Shown here: positions 30,090-50,863 of the stretch, in pieces | How positions within the stretch are numbered: position 1 is the first letter of the stretch | How the letters are laid out: each line of letters begins with the position of its first letter | Source: Prochilodus magdalenae | Taxonomy: Eukaryota; Chordata; Actinopteri; Characiformes; Prochilodontidae | DNA: 64,000 bases | Direction of reading: 5' to 3' | Assembly: GCA_024036415.1 (NCBI GenBank) | Contig: JAMWET010004974.1 | Span: 982,501-1,046,500 of the forward strand | Made by a program: the position numbers and the translations under genes | The notes under the pieces: generated by a model | Databases searched by the model: none | What the model was told of the DNA's origin: nothing | What the model saw: the letters and a program-made list of their open reading frames with translations, nothing else

Positions 30090-30625
30090 ATTGACAAAAT
30101 GTCAGTAAGTAGTTGTTTTATATCACAAAAGGTCCTCAGAATATTAGCAAATATTAAAAAGTCAAACTATTAATGAATACTGTTTATTATGTGCTTGGAT
30201 TGTTTTAGATAGCAAAATATGTCTACAATATTAGACCATATTTGTTTTATACTGTACAATATAACCAAAGTTTTAATGAATTGTTATTTTAAGTAATAGT
30301 AAATATCATTTTATGTTACAAAATATGCTCAAAATTTATTTAGCAAAATATACTCCCTATATTATGAAATATCTTTGTCATATTGCGCAAGAATTAATAT
30401 ATGTTAATATTGCAACATAGCGACAGTCAAAGCATCAGTAAATATTTGTTTTATGTTGCAAAATATGCCTCACATATTAAGAAAACATCTGCTTTGTGTT
30501 GCAAAAACATTACTAAGCATCTGTTTTATGTTGCAAATATAGCTAAAGTATTAGTAAACATCTGTTTCATGTAGCAAAATATATCAAAGTATTAGTAAAT
30601 ACCTGGTTTATGTTAAACCTATGAG
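30090..30625 (+). repeat. Diverged AT-rich tandem repeat, ~45-70-bp spacing
   Basis: The words TATTAGTAAATATCTG, TTTTATGTTGCAAAATATG and variants recur in order about eight to ten times across the segment, clearest from 30290 to 30600. Units are separated by variable A/T spacers. This is an old minisatellite rather than a gene. Confidence 0.75.
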
Positions 30626-32480
30626 TAAGAGTAAGTAATATAACATAGAAACCTTTTAAAGAAAGAAAGTTGTCCCTAAACTTTTGGCACACAGAGTATA
30701 ACAGTGTAGGTGCAGATGGTACACATAAAGCCGTGTTCTTCATCACCTGAATGCTGTTGGTTATGTCTCTTCTCTCCAGGGTGTTAAGAGCTCTGTGCTG
30801 GTGGGTTCTCCGGGCTTAGGAGTGTGTGTGTGCTGGTGAATGTGTGAGGCCGGTTGTTGAAAGGTAAGAGCAGCAGTGCTGGAGCTACTCCACACACCAC
30901 AGAGACCGCAGGGCAGAGGAGGCTGCGGTCCCCAGACCCCCGGGGGTCGGTGCTGACCGGCATGCTGCCCCACACTGGCACTGCAGCCCAGGCTGGCCAC
31001 AGACAGGACCAAAGCCCTGCTGAGGAGTTCACTCCCTGTACAAGCTGTTCACAGCCAAGTACATTAAAGTTACCTTCAAAATGGCTTTGAAACCATTCAT
31101 TCATTAACACACCATCACAGGTCAATGTGTGCAGGGAGTTTATACCCCATTCCGGAAGCATGTTTACTGTATTTACTGTTACAGTGTTGTTTTCCTGTGA
31201 GTTTGGGATTGAGTGTAATCGTTTGAAGCTGATTATTTGTAAGGGGAGATGCTGATTAAATACTGTGTTGTTCCTGAGTGTCAGGAAGTAAGTGTATCAT
31301 TGCAGCCTTACACACAATCCAAAAAGGAGATTTTCCCTTGTAAGCTTGAACAGACTTTTTTCTTTTTTGGAATGTCAGAATAGAGGTAATTTACAAATTC
31401 CAGTCTGTAGGAGGAACAACCTGTTTAATTCTAGAGGATAAAAAAATGTTGGAAATGACCATGTAAAAGAAACTGCAACTGGTTTTGGGAGTGAACTTTG
31501 GGGAGGCAAGAAATAAAATAGAAGAGAAAGTGGGCCCTTAAGCAAACAGCACTAACAACGTCACATAAACACTGCTGAAATGAGCTCAACACAGTTAGCA
31601 TTTGCTTGGGACTTGCTTTTCAGGCTGAGAGAAATGTCTCACAGCATTGGGCACCAAGCAGAATAACGTGCTGCTACATTCAGCAAAGCCCTCATCAGAG
31701 CATGCTTCAAATACTTACCATCTGGCAGGTCCTGCGCTTGCTTTCATAAAGCTCAGTGAAATTACACTACAGTTTAACCATTCACATGCAAAACCGAGTC
31801 AAGTCAGATGTCAGACTGTACATGTCATTTGGATCTGATAAAGCACGCTGCCTGGGGGTCATCTCATATTGGCATTGAATGGCAGCCGGCGGCATGAGCT
31901 CTCTTGTTATTGCCAGTGCAGAAAAGCTTACTTCTCGTTCAGCTGTGACATATTTGAAAGTTTGGAAACGGCTCAGCAAAAAAAAAAAAAAATCACTCTC
32001 CTCTCCTGTAAATTACAACCCTGCATTTTTAATTTCCTCTCCACATACAATGTTATTCATAGGCATCCAAACCAAACACAGGCCATGCAGTCCGAACAGC
32101 TTGGTAGAACAAACTGTCCTTTTTTAAAAACTTAGCATCTCAGTGACATAATACAGATTAGAAAACAAGGTTCAATCAAGAGTGGATGGTACAGAGCCCT
32201 GTGAGTGGAAATGTATAGCAGCAAACAAAATGATGTGCTCTCAGGAGTTCAGTACTTTCTAGAGCTCACTCAAAACAAGATGTAATTTTCCAGGCTAAAT
32301 TTCAAGATGTTTACATGATTCAGTTGTTGAGATATAAAGAAGGTCATGGGTAAAAAATACATATAATTTAATATACAAGAAGTGAACATTGTTTTTGTGT
32401 TAAATACAAGTGCAATATATATGTAATGTAAAGTAATAATATAAGTACATTTGATCTCAATATTACTTCAGTGTGCTTAA
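30626..32480. other. Non-coding stretch, no gene recognised
   Basis: No supported exon. The segment 30840-31040 is GC-rich and has a 125-codon minus-strand frame (31161-30784) without recognisable features. A 14-base A run lies near 31979-31993. Confidence 0.45.
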
Positions 32481-32486
32481 TTATAT

Positions 32487-32725
32487 GCTGTCCTAAGAAA
32501 AACAAGTATCTCCAAAATGGCAACTTTACAGGAGAGGCGAAAAACCTCTTTTAACTTTAATGTAAGTCAATGGAACCAGACATCTTTCTAAACAGTTTTG
32601 GGCCATTTCTGTTTGTCCATTCATCATGAGATTCTCACCCAAGGTAAACAGCAGCTGGTGTATTCAAATCATGCATAAAAGTAAAAATGGACAAAAGTGG
32701 AGATACGTGTTTTTTATTGGACAGC
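32487..32725. mobile_element. ~240-bp MITE, copy 2 (best preserved)
   Basis: The left end reads GCTGTCC followed by a TATCTCCA block. The right end read on the minus strand begins GCTGTCCAATAAAAAACACG followed by the same TATCTCCA, giving terminal inverted repeats of about 28 bp with few mismatches. The 239-bp body carries TAATGTAAGTCAATGGAACC and no coding frame. Related copies lie at 27187-27418 and, partially, at about 62000-62090. Confidence 0.85.
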
Positions 32726-32729
32726 GACG

Positions 32730-33335
32730 ATTTATAAGTAATTATATATCAGTATATTTAATGAACAAGAAATGTACTTTAATATGTACTTAAGTAATAC
32801 TGAATGTAAATCTTAATGGTGTCTCAAAATAGTATAATTAAGTACAATTAGTTCTATTTAATTATACTTTTAATAGCATTACTGATTATATTTTGCAGAC
32901 TAAGTATGTAGTTAGTATACTTTCAGTACATTACTCATGATGTATATGAGGAGTATACTAAGTGTACTTAAATGAAGTACATTCTTTTTCTCCTGGGGGA
33001 ACACGGTGCTGGCGGTGATATGAATGTCTAAGACACCAAAACAGCTATTTTATAGCTATCCAATACCAGAAGTGAATCCACGTGTGGTTTGTGTGTAATT
33101 TTAATAAATCTAGCAAATCTAAAAAAAGGAAAAATGTTTTCTTATAAGACCCTGCATGTATTACTGTGCCATGAACAGGCTGGTACACAACCTTATTTCA
33201 TAACTACTGTACAACGGTGTTCCAGGCATCAGGCACCATAGTCATGATTATTTCATATACAGTAATCACTTTCTAACTTTCTGTGGAAGCATTAAATGCT
33301 TAGGACATCTGGTTCCGATCACCAGCACTGTGAAC
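32730..33335. other. Non-coding stretch, no gene recognised
   Basis: AT-rich with many AAGTATAC/TAAGTACA words between 32750 and 32990 that look like a degenerate repeat. No gene is seen. Confidence 0.4.
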
Positions 33336-33339
33336 AATT

Positions 33340-33467
33340 CCGACTTAGACAGCTTCTCCAGAACAGAGCATTTAACATCAAACCACTGCTAATAACTTTG
33401 TTTGCATTATAACAATTGAACTGTGCAGAAATTTTGACAAAATGTTGGAATTCCCCTTTAATATCAT
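33340..33467. mobile_element. Truncated copy of the AGGGGAATTCC TTAA element
   Basis: AACATCAAACCAC, an ACTTTGTTTGCAT-like block and the terminal GGAATTCCCC followed by TTAA (33468-33471) match the right end of the element at 50864-51510. The left part is missing. Confidence 0.65.
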
Positions 33468-33471
33468 AACA

Positions 33472-35929
33472 TGAAAAGCATTTCTCCATTCTAGAGAGGG
33501 TTAAAACAAACCCTTTCCACGGCTCAGTCACGGCGAGGTCATGCTGGGTGAAGAGAATACCAAAATCATTAAAAACATCTTGCATAAATCACCATGACTC
33601 CGTTTGTAATTACCGACGCTCAGATTCAATTCCAGCAGACGGGTCTGAATTCGACAAAAAGATTTCCATCCAGTGCAGTTTAGCTGCATATAAAATGGGA
33701 CTCGTGTTTGATTTGTAACCGAATCCCCTCTCCCTCGGGGGTTTCCAATTCTGACTGTAATAACAGGCTAACACACCCGAGACCTCCCTTTGCCCTCATG
33801 CTTTATAATCACCGCTGAGTCCGTCACACTCGTGTAAACAGGTCAGCAGTGGAGCTGTAAAGAGCACAATCTACAACGCTGGCCAGAAGAAAGGCAGCAG
33901 AAAGCCCTTGATGTGAAAGTCGAAACAGAAGGTCTGGTGCGATGGCTTTCTTGCTGTCACTGTGTGCAATCTGTTTAAATTTAGACCCTGAAGACAGCTC
34001 TTATTTATGATCGAACCACAGACCATATCGGTATAGATTGTTATTATGTTTGGAAATGTTTTGGATTTGATTTCAGAGAACAATGCTGACCTTTGCTTTA
34101 TAGTCAGTTCCACCAGGGAGAGCATGGCCAGCCCTCGGAGCCAGACTTGGCCAGACAACAGGAGTTTTTACAAACGAAAAACATTCTGCCTTTTTTTTTT
34201 GTCTTCTGTTCTATTCTTCTCCGCTGTTATTTCTTCCCCAACACGAAAAGGAAACATGTCTAATTCGGTGTCGGCCTGAATAACACACAGTGTGTTGTTG
34301 CTCAGGCTGTTAGATGCATAGAGTCCCCATTATCCCATCACTGATGGATGCTTTGTTCTTGTTTTCAGTGTCTCTTCACGCAGCCTTTGATGCTGTGTTT
34401 TCTCTCTTCACTTAAATTCCATTCCCTTTCTTCTTTTCTCAGAATAAGAATGCACTGGGTTTCAATTAAGCCTGGTCCAGGCTCATTCTCTAGGGAAAGG
34501 TGAAACGTCCATATAAAAGGCAGACACAAAGGCTATAATTGTCCAGTCCTCCTTTCCCTGTTTTGGCAGCCCACATGTTTAAAAGCTTTTAAGGAGCGTG
34601 TGATGATTGCAGGCGTTTTCATCAGCGTGTCGCTGGGGTACCTTGGAGTCACTTGTTTGTGTCTCATGCTGTGAGTCTGCATCCTGTTTACAGTGTCTGT
34701 ATGAGAGTGAAAGTGGGATGACTGTAGGAAGCTCGGAGGTAATTAAGTTATCCCATGTTTAACAGGCTGCCAATGGATTATTTCCTTCCTGGAGAGCAGT
34801 GACAATGACAAGAGCCCAATGATCATGTCATCACCAAAAAAAAGAGAACACTTGTTGTATTAGATCCCTACACTTTTAGACAGGAACAGATATGGTCTTG
34901 TGAGGGTCGTGGGCCCAAGCCTCTTTTGAGACAAGTTAGAAATAAATTTTCATTTTTGCTTCATAAAAAAGTTGACATTGTTTGTGTGGAATATTCTGTT
35001 GTGGCTACACTGTAACAGTTTTGTACTTCTAAAGACAAACTCAGAACTAAAGTAATACTACGGTGCTACATATAAGGGGTCCGGGCTATCAGGGCCTTTT
35101 GAATAAACCTCTTGGACCACCTGAATGTTTCAAAATCCAAATTCTGGGGGTCCCTGAAAAAAAACATATTATGACATCATCCTGTCACGGTTTAGCCTGC
35201 TTTGACAGCGAGCTTCTGTCTTTCTTGATTAACTAGCACTACAGAACTGATCTGCCTCAGGGTGGCGCTGTAACAAATTGGTTCACTCGATCTTTCATAG
35301 TCTAGCATAAAAGCAACTGTTCTCAGGATGCCTCTGAATACTTCAGTATACTATATATGCATTTGTAAATCTGAAACCGTGCCCTGAGAAACTGGTGGAA
35401 AGAGCAAAACATTTAACATTTAGTTAAGCCAAACATTTTGTTGCCAGTGAAGCTAGCATCAGCACCACTATGGCGAGGGAGCAGCCAGCCAAAGCTGGAT
35501 TAGTTATCCAACATGGGCCTCCATGAATGCCAGGGGTATTTCACACAGTAGTCCTGCACATGTCAAAGAGCTGAAACTGTTGGCTGACTTGACATAGCAA
35601 ATCAAATAGATTTAATCACTCAGAGAACCGGCTAAAGTACCAGGCAAGTTATTTGGTCATTTATACTTATCATGTAATGTTTATTTCTGCAGTGGATTTT
35701 CCCAAATGTTTGAGACTCTTTGGGTCCATACCAGTGGTCCAAATGTTGCAAAACTGCCAGTTGTCTAATTCATATAAAGTTTCTGTATATATGTATTTGA
35801 ATATTCTCAGAATAATGGAGACATTTCATCACTTTCAAATCCAATATTTTTGAATACATAATTGAAACTGCCAGTAGCTTTTTTCAAATGAAGCTTGTGT
35901 GTCCCCTCTTCTCTCGCTCCCTCTTTCTC

Positions 35930-35930
<1 letters not shown>
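33472..35930. other. Non-coding stretch, no gene recognised
   Basis: No supported exon. A pyrimidine-rich patch precedes the TA tract at 35905-35933. Confidence 0.45.

Positions 35931-35933
<3 letters not shown>

Positions 35934-35987
<54 letters not shown>
35934..35987. repeat. (TA)n microsatellite
   Basis: About 54 bases of TA dinucleotides immediately after a CT-rich tract. Confidence 0.95.
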
Positions 35988-35991
<4 letters not shown>

Positions 35992-38900
35992 TATACAGCT
36001 TGGGTATATATAGACACACACAAACTGTATTTGAATAAAGCAACTGGCAGTTCCTATTATGAACACTAAGAGAATATTGCCTTAATAAGAGTCCTGATTC
36101 ATACATACAGTATCACTTTCACCATCTAGCAAAAGACTCTACATACAAACACCACATCTAAAATCTAGCCTGCACCTTTTGGTAGCTCTCACGTCATTGA
36201 AAGATGTTATAATGCAGAACTGACCAAGCGCAACTGAGCTGTTGACTGTCTGCCTGCTTGCTTGGTTTACCCAATTATGTATCCTGGTCTCATATTAACA
36301 GCTTTATTTGAAATCCAATGTACTGTAGACATAACTACCAAAGACACAAAGTGCACCGGTGAAATATGGACTGCACTTTATAAACTTTAACGTCAACACC
36401 ATTTGTTTCTGACGAATAATAAGCAACACATTACATTCTTCTTTTTCACAGAGAATGGATCCTAGAGAACTCCAGACCTACTTTACATCAAATGTAGAGT
36501 CGCGCTGCATTGCCAAAGACCATATTGCAGTGTTTGCACAACCGTCCAATGTCTCAGGCTTCTGTGTTGCACAACTACTTTGCATTAAACCTTGATCCAA
36601 AACTTTGATATTCAGAAAATGTGGTACCCCAGTGCAAACCGATAGCATTGTGCTACTTCCAATGAAACCTGGTGCTAATCACACGACTCCCAAAATCAGC
36701 TATTTAGCCATTTCCAAAGGGACTGTGGAAAAGGCGAGGAGAATTCCATTGTGATATAAGCCTTGCATACCGATCTCTTTTTTACATTTGTGGAGGTCAA
36801 AACTGAAGGTCCATTGTTTTGTCTCTAATGAAAGAAATCTTTCTGCACTTCACTGAATCCATATTCAGGGCATATGCCGTCAAATACCACTGTGATCTCT
36901 GTCAATCTGACGCTTATGATTTAGTACATTGATCACATTGTACAACCAACCCCCCACATCACTGCCTATAAATCAGAACCAGAGAAAGAGAGCTTTGTTA
37001 AATTTAGCCATCATATTTCTAGGAAATGAGTTAAAAGTCATTGGATATTTAGTAAAGAGCCTCTTGTCATAAGAGGCGTCTCTATGGGCCATGTGCAATC
37101 GTTACACGTTTAATCAGACCTGCATTAATGGATTTACAAATTATCTCTCCACCCCACCACTGCAGACAAGTGACGCCACCCACCCAGTCACATTTGATTC
37201 ATCACTCCAGTCAAATAATGAAAGGGCCTTGAATGATCTTGCATCAGGCTTGCAAAGGGAGCATTGAGGAGCATTGAAAACCCCAGAATAACAGCTTTCA
37301 AAACCACATCCGCTCTTTCCAATGTGCTCTAGGGCCAGAGGCGCGATTCCTTCCCCAGTAATGGGAGACTGACACAGTGTGACTACATTTGAAAATAAAG
37401 TGGCAATTTCTAATAGTTTTAAGCCAGTTGTCCTCATCTTGCCAAGCCTCATTACTGTTGCCCCAGGCTGAGTCCCTTCATAAAGCGAAAATGGAGAAAC
37501 TGCTAGCAGTGCTTAAGCAGGAAAATTCTTTTTTGAGGAAAGGAAAATAGTTTAGTTTCATCTTTTATAGACTCAAGATTACCTTTGAAGTCAGGGATGT
37601 CAATCCTTAGCTCCCTATCTCCATGCAAAAAATGCTGAGCAGGCTCAGTTGGCCTTTTTTTGGAACAAGATGGCAAAAGTTAAAGATCTTAGTAAAGAGA
37701 GTTCATCATTAGAGCACAGATGGCAGGAGTTTTAGTCATAAAGGCTTCTCAACTGGCTATCATCAGGCGGGCTCAACAGTGACAAGTGATATCTATGTGA
37801 TAGATCTATGAGGAGGATAGTAAGCATGTTTAGGTTGAACACTTTGAAAATGTAGAGATGGGCAAATACTGAACATGCTGTCTTAAATGTATTACGTAAT
37901 GTATTCTACTACAATGCTTTACAACATATTCAGGATACATTTAGAATATATTTAAAATGGTTATTGGAAAGGCACATCGGGAAAACTCTGCTTTCCTAGT
38001 TTTGATTTCTTTCGCACTGGGTGTTAAAGATTATTTAAAATGCCTTTCATCGCCTACTTTCATTTACTGCTGCTCCCAAAAACCCCACCGGATTTCATAA
38101 ACTAAGCAAGCAATTTACTAAATCCCAATAACAAAGTCTTGCAAACTGCAGAATAAACTATGGGATTTAAAGGTAATAACATTTATGTAACATGCAACAA
38201 AATTCATGCACAGTTCCTGTACAACACAGGGTAACATTCCTGTACAATAATATGTAACACTGCTGTATAACATTATAAAAACCCCTAACAATACTGAGAA
38301 TAAATACTTCGTGTTTTAGCAAAAACTTCCTATATTGTGTGCTACTTTTTTTTGTGAGCAAATATTGCAGATGTATTCTCCGAAAACCTAATAAAGTCAC
38401 TGTATTTTAAATATAACGTAGACTAATAGATTAATCTCTGCATGGCGCTATTATTATAGGCTGCTGTGCTCACTACCTGCACTGTACACTTTTGAATATG
38501 CATCTGCTGTTTTCAAACACCTACTAATTTGGGTATCTCAACATACTGTACTTGTCCAATATGCACACTAAACATTTAAGCTGTACTTCGCTCTGCTACA
38601 TATTTATGCTAACTGCTGTTTGCATCTCAGTTGCAGTCTTGTTATACAGTATATACAGCTGCTGCTCATGCACATCTCTGTATCTGTCTTGTGTTTCTCT
38701 CTTTTGTTGTCGCACTATGGCTTATTTATTTTATTACTGCACTGGAGAAGTAGCCCGATAGTGTTTTGTTATACTGTACAACCTTGTATTTGTGTAATGA
38801 CAAAGTTGTATTGAAATGGTACCTTAGCTAGGGAAAACAATGTGGCCAACATGGTGGTCTAATTTTCATACAAATATTACATGATTATTCAACTTTTGTA

Positions 38901-40110
38901 TATATATTTCTTGCTTGTTTTAAACTATTTTATCTACTGAAATTATTTTGCTTCTTTGGCAGAAAGCAAAGTTTGCTGACCTTAATGAATCAAGCTTAAA
39001 TCAAGTAAAACATAAGATAGTTACACAAACCAAGTGAAAAAGTCTAGCAAACTAAATAACCCTGTAATATAATTTAGTTTCATAGTAATTCATATTAAAT
39101 ATATTGTCGTTAATAGTAATATTATTTTGCAGGACAAGGATTTTTAAAAATGTTCACTGTCTTGTAGAGCCAGCCTTCACCCCAAAGGAATGGTCCACTG
39201 CTTGACCCTTACAATGAGGGGGTTCGCTTATGGTTTAGGTCCACTTGTACCCTTTAAAGAGAATGGCTACTTCAAAGCACTACACTGTTGATCTGCTTGA
39301 GCCTTTATCCTAACTGTATCCCATGATGAAATAGATCTATCCTGATAGGAGTCTATTTCAGGATGAAATACCCTTCTATACAGGCCCACAAGGAGTCACT
39401 TAATGATTTGATGAGTATGAAAACAATATAAAGCATATGCTACAGCCTTTGAAGTCACAAGATCCACCCATGAGATATTTTTAGTATTTTATTTTTAGTT
39501 TTGTATTAAAGTTTAAAAGTACTCAGGTGTTTTTGAATCCGCAAACATGTACTGGTGGTATTTGCAAACATTCTCACAGACGTCTGCCACGCAACTGTAC
39601 ATGATGTACATGTCCGCAGTCTGTGTCCAAACCAGAATGCAGAACTCTTACTCCCACTACTACTCCTTGCACTGGTTTTATATTTTAAGGTTACCTGTAT
39701 AAAGGTTTGTAACACCACACCTTCCTGCCATTTTAGTTTCTTTTTAACTCAGTTATTAGCTAGTTCTTGTTTGAGTCAAGTTCTGTCTGGGTCTAATTTC
39801 TTCTGTTCAGAATAGACACAGAAATGCACGTCATGGCCTTTGTAACCCTTCGCCCATCAAAACAAACTGAAAATGTGTTCCATCCCTCCAGTACAGTTCC
39901 AGAGACTTGAACAATCTACGCCAAGGCTCATTCAAGCTGTTCTGGTGACCCATGGCAGACCTTACGATATGTTGCTTCTTTCCTTTCATTTGTCAGTCAG
40001 CTGTAGTTTCTATGTTAAAAGCAGGGGCCAGTAAAGTTTAGCCAAATTTGTAAAACAAGAAAAGCACTACAGGTCTTCTACTCTTGCTTTAAGAAGCCAT
40101 AATCATCACA
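35988..40110. other. Non-coding stretch 3' of cdc5l, no gene recognised
   Basis: I found no exon, RNA gene or clear repeat. The longest minus-strand frame (37452-37141) has no family features. The segment 38200-38290 has several ACAxxGTAACATTCCTGTACAA-like words, possibly a short degenerate repeat. Confidence 0.4.
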
Positions 40111-40114
40111 GATT

Positions 40115-40255
40115 ACTTCCCTCCATCCATCCAACCATCATCTAAACCACCTATCTTCTTGGGTCACAGGGGGTGCCGGAACCTCAGCAGTCATTAGTTG
40201 AAAGGCAGGAGACACCTTGGAGAAGTCGCCACTCCATCACATACAGATACTTTAA
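40115..40255 (+). mobile_element. Dispersed teleost repeat fragment (CCATCCATCC... type)
   Basis: It begins with CATCCATCCAACCATC and continues with TTGGGTCACAGGGGGTGCCG, GAAAGGCAGGAGACACC and CGCCACTCCATCACA. The last part corresponds to the reverse complement of 63570-63670. It sits just beyond the probable cdc5l poly(A) site and is not part of the gene. Confidence 0.65.
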
Positions 40256-40318
40256 AGGAAATGTTAATCATGGCCCCCAAATAAAAACACCACCACCAGA
40301 AGATCCCGAAGCTGATGG

Positions 40319-40324
40319 TTTATT
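40319..40324 (-). terminator. Probable cdc5l polyadenylation signal
   Basis: AATAAA on the minus strand, 437 bases downstream of the stop codon. I saw no other canonical AATAAA or ATTAAA on the minus strand between the stop and this point. It would give a 3' UTR of roughly 450-460 nt. Confidence 0.6.
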
Positions 40325-40760
40325 GCGTAATTAACAAATACTCTCACAGCCAAGGAGAATACAGTTTCCCTTGATATAGACATACCCATGAAAAGGTACA
40401 AGACTCTGTGCAACCCTTAAAATAGCGTAACTTTGGAAACAAAACAACAGACTGCCAGAGAGACATTATTTACAAAATTATGTTGATTTTACAAAATAAA
40501 GTAAGAACAAAATAATAAAACAAATGTGAATGACTGGTCCTTCAGGTCACAAGCGCCTGAACTTGAACTCCAAACTCACAAGCTTTGAGAAGCAGAGACC
40601 AAACCACTGCTGCTGAAACTGATGGATTCAGACAGTAATATGGTACACTGTGACATCCATGCTGTTCAAGCTGGAACATAAATTCATAGTTTTGACTGGG
40701 GTTTGTTTATATTACAGCCAGTGTAGAGCCAGACCGAAGCATAGAGACGTTTAGTCACAT

Positions 40761-48973
<8,213 letters not shown>

Positions 48974-49200
48974 CTTGGCGGTTTAGTTCTTACACCAGTC
49001 CTTAAACAATACACGAACTTGCAAGAAGAGCACTCAACGAGCTTCTAAAAACCACCTTTAACTGTGGCGCTTCTTAAAAACGAGAGCTGACTAAAACACG
49101 GGCCCGTTAACGCAGCACTGGGGCATTGCAAATGGCGTCCTCTCAGCGAGTTGCCAGATCCCTTTCTCTGACTCCCCAGCGGTAGAACAAAAGCTACATC
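48974..49200 (-). promoter_or_regulatory. Probable cdc5l promoter and 5' UTR
   Basis: The segment directly upstream of the start codon has more CpGs than its surroundings (ACGGGCCCGTTAACG, TCAGCGAG). On the minus strand it contains an octamer-like ATTTGCAA word beside a GCCAT motif (49126-49138). No TATA box is evident, as is usual for a housekeeping gene. The exact start of transcription cannot be read from sequence. Confidence 0.55.
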
Positions 49201-50265
49201 GATTGTTTTATGTTTATATCATTGTGACGTGAACTACAAATGCAGGGTACATAATGTAAAATAGGTAGCTTTAGGAGCTAAATTTATGATTCCACGGAAA
49301 TGTGTGCATATATACGCAGTAATACAAGAGAATGAGTTTTATCCATTAACTGATGAACTCAGTTTAATATTATCGCTGCTGCGAAGTTATTGTTTGTTGA
49401 GTGCAAACCAATACAGTAAATGTTCAACACCCAATCGGTCATATAAAGTCCATTCAGTTTCCGTCAGAATTGTATACTAGCAAAATAGGTCTCTTTCAAC
49501 TGTTCGGGCAGTTGTCAGTTGTCGGGTTTTACTCCACTATGGCAACCCCATTGTGCTCTAACTCATCGGAACCGGGGCAACAGCGCGCCCGAGCTTCATA
49601 CTGCCATCTAGTGGACTGAAGTGCCTTTTTTAGAGTTTAAGCGGGACTGGAGTCTGTAGTGTCAACTGAACGGTGTTTCAGGCTCATCAGAGGTTAAATA
49701 TTGTCATATTGACACTAAGCCGTGTGTGCGGCTGGTCAGCCCAGCAGATCATTTATTAAAGCGCCTCTAAGTTTGTGCTTTAATGGAGCTGTTTAAAATT
49801 TAATGTTCATTTATATCAGACTCTGAGTGGCTCCCAAATTAATTTCTGCCTTCTGGATAATTTCTTAACCAAATGTGAACATTTTCCCCGACCACATTGT
49901 TTACAGTCGATGAAAATATAAATAAACCATCTAGTATTCATTTTTAATGAGAGTCTACGCTCTTGCTTAGCCAACCCTATTAATGAATTTGAGTCAGCAA
50001 CCGCTGGTCCGAGTTCTGAATTTAGTTCAAGATACTTTAATAAAACTTTTAATATATGCTTTTAAACTTTTAATATATGCACATTAAAATTAGATGTGAT
50101 ATACACAGCCTCATACTTCCTGACATAAAAATGCAGGGCTCCTTTCTTTCACTCCTAAATACTCTGCTAAACTTTGATTTACTCTGCACGCCTCCCCTGC
50201 ACTTGCTTTTTAAACAGCCCCTATTGTACTAATGTTCAGTGCTCATATTTTCATTTGTAGGGTCT
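49201..50265. other. Non-coding stretch upstream of cdc5l
   Basis: No divergent gene is apparent; short frames at 49286-49619 lack features. The CTCF-like site at 49601 lies inside this stretch. Confidence 0.45.
49601..49615 (-). promoter_or_regulatory. CTCF-like core site upstream of cdc5l
   Basis: The minus strand reads TCCACTAGATGGCAG, a full match to the CCA-S-Y-AG-R-K-GGC core, about 630 bp upstream of the start codon. A promoter-proximal insulator or looping role is plausible but inferred. Confidence 0.5.
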
Positions 50266-50269
50266 ACTA

Positions 50270-50470
50270 GAACGGTAGTATTCACCCTCTGTCTGAAACC
50301 CCCTGTCAGAGCTCTTTTCAGCCCCTCCTCCTGGTAAGCTCTGCGTGCTATCATTGGACAGTTCACCCACTCCGTTCTGATTGATCAACCACTAGATCAA
50401 CCACTACATCAAGGGTGGCATCATCCCACCCCTGATGTATCCCAGCGTTCCCTTCTTGGGTTGCTTGTTG
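50270..50470 (+). mobile_element. Dispersed repeat family with CTGTCTGAA core, copy 3 (partial)
   Basis: CACCCTCTGTCTGAAACCCC, then CTGTCAGAGCTCTTTTCAGC and a CCCCTCCTCC segment, match the left part of the copies at 12890 and 24655. The right-hand GATGATGTCAC block is absent. Confidence 0.55.
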
Positions 50471-50859
50471 TAAGTATACAGAAAGGACTTGGTGTAAAAT
50501 CACATTTGTACAGTTTAACATTGAAAACATTTATTTCTCAGAACATACATATAAAATGATTTGTGATGCACTATAAATCAGCTCATCTGTACATCGTGGA
50601 TAACCCTAAACCCATCAAATCCCAAAGTACTGAAATAATAAGAGATTTATGATGACACTAGTTCTTATATGTAGAGAAGCTTAGTATAGTATAGTAGCTT
50701 ATATGACAGATGTTTCACAGTACAGTTAGCAGTTACAGAAATCTAAAATTACAGTGGCGGGAATCTCTATTTTACATCCGTCTAATTGTTAAATATGTGA
50801 TGTGGAGCTGATGGTTAAGGTACCAAGGCCTATAGGTTTCAGCATAACGTGGAACTTCT
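50471..50859. other. Non-coding stretch, no gene recognised
   Basis: AT-rich, with no supported feature. Confidence 0.45.
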
Positions 50860-50863
50860 TTAA

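Noticed and set aside
30784..31161. 125-codon minus-strand frame in a GC-rich segment
   Set aside because: No family features; overlaps other frames of similar length on both strands.
35262..35280. GGGTGGCGCTGTAAC as a CTCF-like site
   Set aside because: The upstream half of the core does not match the consensus at several positions.
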